Shown one piece after another: positions 58,204 through 64,000 of a stretch of DNA of 64,000 bases. Source of the stretch: Tetragonia tetragonoides (taxonomy: Eukaryota; Streptophyta; Magnoliopsida; Caryophyllales; Aizoaceae). The stretch lies in assembly GCA_038025085.1 (NCBI GenBank), contig CM076148.1, positions 39,362,871 to 39,426,870 of the forward strand, given 5' to 3'. Positions within the stretch are counted from its first letter, which is position 1; the number at the start of each line of letters is the position of its first letter. The position numbers and the translations under genes are program-made. The notes beneath the pieces are model-generated. The model was not told where the DNA came from and did no database searches. It saw nothing but the letters and a program-made list of their open reading frames with translations.

Positions 58204-58839
58204 ATGATACCCTTTCTCCTTCCAGCAACCACCACCCTTCTACTCCTCTTTCTCTCCCCTCTCGCTCTCGCCGCCGATACCCCGGTCTACGACACCAACG
58301 GTAACGGTCTCCTAACTGGAACCAGCTACTACATCCTCCCCGCAGTCCGTGGTCACGGTGGTGGCCTAACCGTGGCTGGCAAAAACAGCACCTCACCATG
58401 TCCTCCCTATGCAGCTCAAGAAAAGCAAGAAGTCTCCCTAGGCATCCCTATCAAGTTCTACCCTTCATATACCAAACAAGTACCGATTTATGAAAAGTCC
58501 TCTGATTTCAACTTCGTGTTCGATATTGGCGCAACCAAATGCATCAAGTCCGGTGTGTGGAGGCTGATTACCGACATAGACGCCGGAAGGCGGTATGTCG
58601 GGACCGGGGGAGAGATTGGGAGTCCTGGGGCTCTAACGGTGGACAACTGGTTCAGGATTCAGGAAGAAGGTTCCGGCAAGTATGAGTATAGGATATTGTT
58701 TTGTCCTGGTGTTTGTGAGGATTGTTTGCCAGTATGTGGGGATGTTGGTGTTTTTATTCAGAAAGATGGGAGGAGGTTGTTGGGTCTTACCGACGAACAC
58801 CCTCTTTTGGTCATGTTTAAGAAAGCCCACCGTAAATGA
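58204..58839 (+). CDS. Kunitz-type (miraculin-like) protease inhibitor 6
   Basis: 211 residues, one exon. The signal peptide is about 24 residues (M-I-P-F-L-L-P-A-T-T-T-L-L), then comes the signature V-Y-D-T-N-G-N-G-L-L-T-G-T-S-Y-Y. Cysteines lie in P-C-P-P-Y, T-K-C-I-K and F-C-P-G-V-C-E-D-C-L-P-V-C-G-D. N-S-T precedes the first. This is the most divergent loop in the array: Y-T-K-Q-V-P-I-Y-E-K replaces the N-P-K-Q-T-Q-I-S-E-S type. It ends L-L-V-M-F-K-K-A-H-R-K. TATAAGTA lies about 60 bp upstream. The 5' flank resembles that of pseudogene 5, pointing to a duplicate pair in which one copy survived. Expected to be secreted; target unknown. Confidence 0.93.
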   Translation: MIPFLLPATTTLLLLFLSPLALAADTPVYDTNGNGLLTGTSYYILPAVRGHGGGLTVAGKNSTSPCPPYAAQEKQEVSLGIPIKFYPSYTKQVPIYEKSSDFNFVFDIGATKCIKSGVWRLITDIDAGRRYVGTGGEIGSPGALTVDNWFRIQEEGSGKYEYRILFCPGVCEDCLPVCGDVGVFIQKDGRRLLGLTDEHPLLVMFKKAHRK

Positions 58840-58937
58840 GCAAGTCTTCTATGATACAACAACCCATACTAAATGGGTCGGGATTACTATTTAGATATAT
58901 AGCGGTGACTTATTATGAAACATGATCCTTATCTATC

Positions 58938-59024
<87 letters not shown>
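58938..59024 (+). repeat. (TA)n microsatellite
   Basis: Over 40 TA units about 100 bp after the stop of Kunitz gene 6. Likely polymorphic in length and prone to cruciform formation. Confidence 0.95.
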
Positions 59025-59026
<2 letters not shown>

Positions 59027-60079
59027 TGAATGATGTTACATGCTACAATGATACGTAGGATTTGCCAAATAAGCATTATGTGACACATAAGCAAATGGTC
59101 TCATATTATAATGGTAATTTTAATTCCTTCACACATTGCATTAAAGCATTTAAGAATTCTAAATGTTTTCTTTCTTTAGATGCATGTGCATGTCTTAATG
59201 CATTAAGGCATTGGATGAACAAGTTCATTGCTAATCATTACTCATTTATAAACAATATTATACACGTTAGTCAACTACATATTTAAGTTTCCAAAAATTT
59301 TAAGGATCTATTTTTTACCCACAAAAGTTGGCCTCTATTTCTTTCTGAGAAAGAAAAAAAAATAGGCCTCGATCTAAGTCATTAATCAAATTATTCTAAA
59401 TGCTTGCTGAAAATTTTGAATACACCATGATTATAGAGTATGAGAATATGGGGACTTAGATTTTTTAACTTGACTCAACGTTCACGTTTTCATTTAATTA
59501 CATTTTAATATAGTATGAAAAAAGTTAGAAGAGATCATATGTATGTTATTCGAATACACAACTTGCATTGTATGTATTAGAGGTTGAATAACCGCAATGG
59601 AGAATAACAAGACGAAACTATTTTCAGATACAATGGATCAACTATTTTAATAGTATGGAAAGATGTGGAGTAAAATCGGATGCAGTAGCCAAGTTTGATC
59701 GGAGGTCAAATTATAAATGAAGAGTAAAACCATGTTTATCGATCTTACGAGCTAAATATATTGAGAATATAGATGAGCAATTCTTATTAGAAAAAAAAAG
59801 GACCTAGATATAAATGTAGAAAGATGTGATTTGGCAATATTTTAACGAATCTCAATGCAAGGACTTAATATTTTCGGAGTATTACTCACTATTATTATTT
59901 TGGACAAAATTATATATTTTGCTACTCTTACTTCAAATGTACACAAGTTTACGGGAATGTCACTAGTTATTATAAATAGTGACACTCATTTCATTAAAAG
60001 TTACCGTAAAACTTTTTAATACAAGTTTTAGTGTTAATCAATTTAAAAGTTCAACTTAATTTAAAAGTTCAACTTAATT
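59025..60079. other. AT-rich spacer, nothing recognised
   Basis: No gene or named repeat seen. Small frames near 59,062-59,286 are isolated and have no family resemblance. Confidence 0.5.
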
Positions 60080-60290
60080 AGTGATTTCTAGTGATGTATT
60101 TTGGCTACAACCAATTATAAATAAGAAAATATTGTTGAGTTATTTCTAGCAATGTCAAAACAGTCATCCGTACCTCCTATGTCTATAAAGAGTTTCTTTT
60201 CCCTTCATCCAAACAGAACCTATTATTTAACAACATAAAAAGTCAACATTCCACAAACACAAACCCACAAGGCCAAATGTGTCAACGAGC
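60080..60290 (+). pseudogene. Ghost Kunitz locus: flanks without coding sequence
   Basis: 60,085-60,130 (GTGATGTATTTTGGCTACAA, then CCAATTATAAATAA) matches the 3' flank of pseudogene 5 at 56,040. From 60,178, TATGTCTATAAAGAG is followed by CCCTTCATCCAAACAGAACC and AAAAAGTCAACATTCCAC, then AAACACAAACCCACAA. This is the TATA-to-ATG leader seen in the other Kunitz genes. Where the ATG and signal peptide should follow there is unrelated DNA. Confidence 0.55.
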
Positions 60291-60959
60291 AAATGCCAAA
60301 AAGTTTCACAAAAGTGCCAAACTTACTCTGTTTCAATTATGAAACAAAAATAAAGTCAAATTATTGTCTATAATGAAGAAAACTTTAGCAAATCAATAAA
60401 TACTCATTTTCCTAGTGGCGAAGCCCAAAAGTGCCAAGCTTACTCTGTTTTGTTTTTTTGTTTGGGCTAAGCCCACGGTATTTGTGTTCTATCATTACTC
60501 GATCATCTCAGATGGACTCAATTTTTATGCTTACTCTTGTTTTTTTTTACACGAATGTGTTGATAGGAATCGAACCCTAAATTTCAAAATTGCGGAATGA
60601 TACTCCTATCAATTGGAGCATTTTTTGATTCTAAACAAAATAAACTCGTACTTTATGTATAATAAACACCATACTCATGATATCTCAATTTCATACGTGT
60701 TTGGATCCTCCCCATTTCCTTTGCTTGCTTTTATTTCCTAAATAGAGGGTTAGATATCATTTTTTCCATTTTTTTCCCTTAAATTTATTTGGTTAGAAGG
60801 AAATTTAACCCTCCATTTAAATAATAAAATATATATTTTGTTTAGAAATAGAGAGAATCCCAACTGATATCATACATACCCTTATTTTTAAGAGACATTA
60901 GAACTAGTTAAAAGACAACGAACTAATCAATAATGAGATAATGGAGTACAGTACAATTT

Positions 60960-61360
60960 TGTACCTCATCGTTAGAAGCTTAGAAGCTAAAACTATATAC
61001 TCATTCATTTAATTCAAATACTGAACGTCATTCATCACGTAGATCACTCAAAAGGAATATTAGAACAAAGTAAAGTACCACTCTCTCCTGAGTCTCCTCC
61101 CTTTTTCACTAAAATTCTACCCACCAATATCTTCTAAGAGTATTTTTGAAACAATTATGTCTGAATACTTTTTTTTAATCTTTGTATCATCTCAACTAAA
61201 AAGATTTTCATGAGACGGAAAGAGTAATAATAAGAGTACTAATTTGTACTCCACCCGGTCAAAGACTTAGAAGCTACAACTATATTCATTCTTTATCTCA
61301 ATTCAAACACTGAACGTCATTCATCACGTAGAATATCAGAACAAAGTAAAATATAATATC
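60960..61360 (+). repeat. Direct duplication, about 100-bp units 290 bp apart
   Basis: CACTGAACGTCATTCATCAC-type sequence with a preceding TTAGAAGCTA and a following GAACAAAGTAAA occurs at about 60,977-61,080 and again at about 61,268-61,352. It sits just before the upstream module of Kunitz gene 7. Confidence 0.65.
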
Positions 61361-61374
61361 CGATCTGATTCAAG

Positions 61375-61560
61375 GAGATCTGAGCTCATAAGAAGGAACG
61401 TGGGATGTGGCTGACTGTCTCTGATAAAAGTATTATTGTATCTTTAATTCAGTGCAAATTGACCATCTTCAATAATTATTTGGGAGAGAACCGTACAAGA
61501 GATTAAGAGATAGTACAGTCAAATGCTCTTTGCAAGAGTAATACGCAAACTCTAACCAAA
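61375..61560 (+). repeat. Kunitz-array upstream module, copy 4
   Basis: Contains GGGATGTGGCTGACTGTCTC, AAATTGACCATCTTCAATAA, CCGTACAAGAGATTAAGAGA and AAATGCTCTTTGCAAGAG, then ACGCAAACT. Same order as the other copies but much closer to its gene (about 0.7 kb before the ATG at 62,107). Confidence 0.7.
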
Positions 61561-62005
61561 CAAATTAGATAGACTCTTAGGGATATTTTTTTTGAACCAA
61601 TGGTATTTATCGTCGATCAAAATAATAATTTTTCCACGCTAATTTATAAATATTTCAAAAATCAAAGTGGGACAGTTAACTAAGGAATTTAAAAATGTTT
61701 CATATCTAAAGTAAAATTCAAACCTTCGCCTTTTATCAAGAATATATGAGTTCCTAATTTCCTACTAGTCAATCCACACCTGATTAATTTACTCTCAAGG
61801 ATAATTAATAAAGCGCAAACCTCACAAATCACAATCAATTACTATCATAAATCCATTCCCTTTAGAATCTTTTTTATTAACATGTTGGATTGTTGATGTG
61901 GTCAAATTTGGATGACCACAGCACACATTAATCTTAAATTATCAATTCTATATCATATATCCATGTACTTGTTTCCACATCCATACCTCCCACCTATAAT
62001 AAGGC

Positions 62006-62013
62006 TATAAATA
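62006..62013 (+). promoter_or_regulatory. TATA box of Kunitz gene 7
   Basis: TATAAATA lies 93 bp upstream of the ATG, followed by an A/C-rich leader with AAAAAGTCAACACTCCA shared with other members. Confidence 0.65.
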
Positions 62014-62106
62014 GTCATTCCTTTTGATCACAAATAACACAAAACCAAACCTCATATATCACAACAAAAAGTCAACACTCCAAAAATACACAAACCCACA
62101 ACAAAA

Positions 62107-62718
62107 ATGACCCCCTTCCTACTCCCCTCAGCCACCTTCCTCCTCCTCCTCTTTCTCTCCCCTCTCGCCGCCAGCACCGAGGTCCGCGACCTCAATGGCC
62201 ACCCTCTCCAAACCAACACAAACTACTACATCCTCCCCTTGGTCCGCGGCCGAGGTGGTGGCCTAACCATGGCACCCATAAACAACACCACACCATGCCC
62301 TCTCTATGTAGCCCAAGAAAACCATGAAGTCTCCCAAGGCCTCCCCATCAAGTTCTACCCTGTGAACCCCAAACAAAGACTCATTTCTGAATCAACTGAC
62401 CTCAACTTCGTCTTCGACGGAGCCACCATTTGTGTGCAGTCCACCGGGTGGAAGCTGACCATTGACGAAGCCACCGGAAGGCGGTATGTGGTCACCGGAG
62501 GAGTGATAGGTAACCCTGGGGTTAAGACTTTGGATAACTGGTTCAAGATTGAGAAGGCTGGGACTGGAATGTATGATTATAAGATAGTGTATTGTCCTAG
62601 TGTTTGTAACTTTTGTAAGGTCATGTGTAGTGATGTTGGTGTTTTTATTGATCAAGATGGGAAGAGGTTTTTGGGTTTAAGTGATCAACCTCTTTTGGTT
62701 ATGTTCAAGAAAGCTTAA
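62107..62718 (+). CDS. Kunitz-type (miraculin-like) protease inhibitor 7
   Basis: 203 residues, one exon. A signal peptide of about 23 residues ends P-L-A-A-S. The signature region reads V-R-D-L-N-G-H-P-L-Q-T-N-T-N-Y-Y. Cysteines lie in P-C-P-L-Y (64), T-I-C-V-Q and Y-C-P-S-V-C-N-F-C-K-V-M-C-S-D, which predicts three disulfides. Two overlapping sequons (N-N-T, N-T-T) lie near residue 60. The candidate loop at residues 85-96 reads P-V-N-P-K-Q-R-L-I-S-E-S and has an arginine after the conserved lysine-glutamine, unlike all other copies. It ends L-L-V-M-F-K-K-A. It is the last intact member and closest to gene 4. Expected secreted; of the array it has the most trypsin-inhibitor-like loop by basic residues, but this is inference. 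Confidence 0.94.
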   Translation: MTPFLLPSATFLLLLFLSPLAASTEVRDLNGHPLQTNTNYYILPLVRGRGGGLTMAPINNTTPCPLYVAQENHEVSQGLPIKFYPVNPKQRLISESTDLNFVFDGATICVQSTGWKLTIDEATGRRYVVTGGVIGNPGVKTLDNWFKIEKAGTGMYDYKIVYCPSVCNFCKVMCSDVGVFIDQDGKRFLGLSDQPLLVMFKKA

Positions 62719-62799
62719 TGTAATAATTTGTTTGTCAATTTGGAATTTGGACGTTGTTAATTTAATTGTATACTTACGTATGAATAAGTTACCCACATA

Positions 62800-62906
62800 T
62801 ACTGAATTAGCGACTGACACGAAATTGGTCGCTGATTCTAAAGTATTGCGACTAATGTGCTGTCGGTCGCTAATTTCGGTAGCAAATGAGCGTTTTTCTT
62901 GTAGTG
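62800..62906 (+). mobile_element. CACTA 3' terminal fragment
   Basis: Ends GCGTTTTTCTTGTAGTG at 62,906, with subterminal TTAGCGACTG, TTGGTCGCTG and CGGTCGCTAATTTCGG motifs. The 5' end of this element was not found. It lies only about 80 bp after the stop codon of Kunitz gene 7, in its 3' flank. Confidence 0.65.
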
Positions 62907-63352
62907 ATATGAATGTACCATTGGATTTGACTTAGGTATATGATCATGAACAAAATTGTCCTTGACATTTGTTAGTTTCCCTTATCTTTATTTTCTTTGG
63001 TCAAAGGGAAAAACACGGACTCTATGTGTTTATTCCACACTTTTACATACCGATGTGTTTTTTAGAGTTTACATAGTCAGTTCAGTTCAGGTGTCAATTT
63101 AGTGATTTTTAATTCAATTAAGTGATATTCAGTTAGTCCGAAAAAGGGTAATGGAGTTGGTCGTGGGTTACTAATTTTATAACATAACCACATTCCGAGT
63201 AAGCCCGAGCTGAACCAATCAGCCAATGCGACGCCGCTTTGCTTCATAAGAAAGAAGAAGACTCGTTGTCAAAAAGAAAAAAAAAAAACAGAAAACCTAT
63301 TGTTTAAAGAAATAAAACTAGATAAAACCCAATACTTCCTTCAGAAATCTGA
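62907..63352. other. Spacer and possible promoter of a gene at the right edge
   Basis: No repeats seen. CCAATCAG near 63,216 could be a CCAAT-type box for a start at 63,353. The A-rich run at 63,279-63,289 follows. Confidence 0.35.
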
Positions 63353-63391
63353 ATGAAAGCTAGGGCTCACCGTCTCTGTTCCCATCATTCT
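63353..63391 (+). CDS. Possible first coding exon of an unidentified gene
   Basis: ATG at 63,353 opens 13 codons (M-K-A-R-A-H-R-L-C...) that end at a good donor CATTCT^GTAAGT (63,391/63,392). The following DNA is T-rich and intron-like. The preceding 100 bases resemble a leader. No family can be named from so few residues, and the next exon is not identified in the window; a CACTA element starts 490 bp later. It could equally be a chance ATG before a donor. Confidence 0.25.
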
Positions 63392-63879
63392 GTAAGTCTG
63401 TATTCTTCTTTTTTGTTCTACTTTTGGATTGAAAATTGATGTGCAGTTTTGTTGAGAATTGCTGTGATATTTAGTTTGATTTGATTGTCTAAAGTCCGAA
63501 AATTAGTTCAGTACAACTACTTTTCATGTTTCCTTATCGTTGATTGAGGCCAGGGTTTGCTTATTGTTCTTTGTTTCAACTGAATTGAATCCATACCTAA
63601 AAATTTGCGTTATAATTTGCGGTATTTTGTCTGTGAAACACTGAATTTGAAGATGGGACTTTAATACCAGATCTTTCTACTCGCTAACCCGAAGGGAGAA
63701 ATATTAGTTTATCTAGTTTACCGGGGGATGTGTGAATTAGTGACTGGTTACGCTTTCTTGTCCACGTCACAAGGGTAAGCTACCCGATGAGTAGACAAAG
63801 CATTTTCCACCAAAAGGTGGAAATTTGTACACACAAACACCCCCCAAAAAAAAAACCAACTTTCAAGTCCTACTCAAAT
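63392..63879. other. Putative intron or spacer, nothing else recognised
   Basis: T-rich sequence without exon-like features or repeats up to the start of the CACTA element. Confidence 0.4.
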
Positions 63880-64000
63880 CACTACAAAAAAAACAAGAAT
63901 CTGCTACGGAATTTTTTCCGTAGCTAAATAGTGGCGGAAAAATTCCGTAGCTAAATTAGCGGCGGATTTTTTTCCGCAGCTAATTAGCGACGGAATTAAT
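63880..64000 (+). mobile_element. 5' end of a CACTA element continuing beyond the window
   Basis: Starts CACTACAAAAAAAACAAGAA after AAT. It has the dense subterminal repeats of this superfamily in both orientations (GGAATTTTTTCCGTAGCTAA, AATTCCGTAGCTAA, TTAGCGACGGA). It is cut by the window end, so size, transposase and 3' duplication are unknown. Confidence 0.75.

Overview
This is a stretch of plant nuclear DNA, probably from a eudicot. The genes have spliced introns, and AT-rich spacers carry plant-type transposons of nearly every class. One ribosomal protein gene has a telo-box promoter, and there is a cluster of intronless Kunitz (miraculin-like) genes. I lean towards Caryophyllales/Amaranthaceae from the general look of the repeats, but the sequence alone does not prove that.

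Left third (1-16,300): mostly transposon debris. There is a decayed LINE end, and a 5' exon of a TAF1B-like RNA polymerase I factor on the minus strand with a frameshift in its zinc ribbon. A 901-bp near-perfect palindrome, a hAT MITE and a Stowaway MITE follow. A complete 3.56-kb non-autonomous CACTA element (10,691-14,246) has a TTT target duplication and carries exon-like sequence, a 145-bp tandem repeat and a perfect 26-bp-stem hairpin.

Middle (16,300-30,000): two intact host genes on the plus strand. The first is a five-exon DUF1666 gene (833 aa as modelled) whose 2.6-kb second intron holds a 1.2-kb Mutator-like element with a perfect 9-bp target duplication. The second is a four-exon RPL34 gene (120 aa). 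A tandem duplication of its promoter and first exon lies just upstream and has left a dead exon.

Right half (30,000-62,750): a head-to-tail array of seven Kunitz-inhibitor genes, all on the plus strand, plus a ghost copy reduced to flanking sequence. Five (40,948; 42,727; 44,566; 58,204; 62,107) are intact. One (33,258) has lost its C-terminus to a hAT insertion and now reads on into the transposon. One (55,334) has two frameshifts. The genes share a TATA box usually 50-95 bp upstream of the ATG, a signal peptide, the Kunitz signature and six cysteines, with the last four spaced C-x3-C-x2-C-x3-C. A conserved noncoding module has been duplicated upstream of several copies. A 7.0-kb copia-type element with a perfect GTTAT duplication has inserted in the array. 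It keeps gag but has lost nearly all of pol.

Right edge: a CACTA 3' end, a possible first exon of a new gene, and the 5' end of another CACTA element that runs out of the window.

I found no gene system that is clearly new. The most unusual items are the Kunitz/hAT chimeric reading frame, the hAT element whose left end is an inverted copy of its right end, the large palindrome, and the duplicated upstream modules of the Kunitz array.
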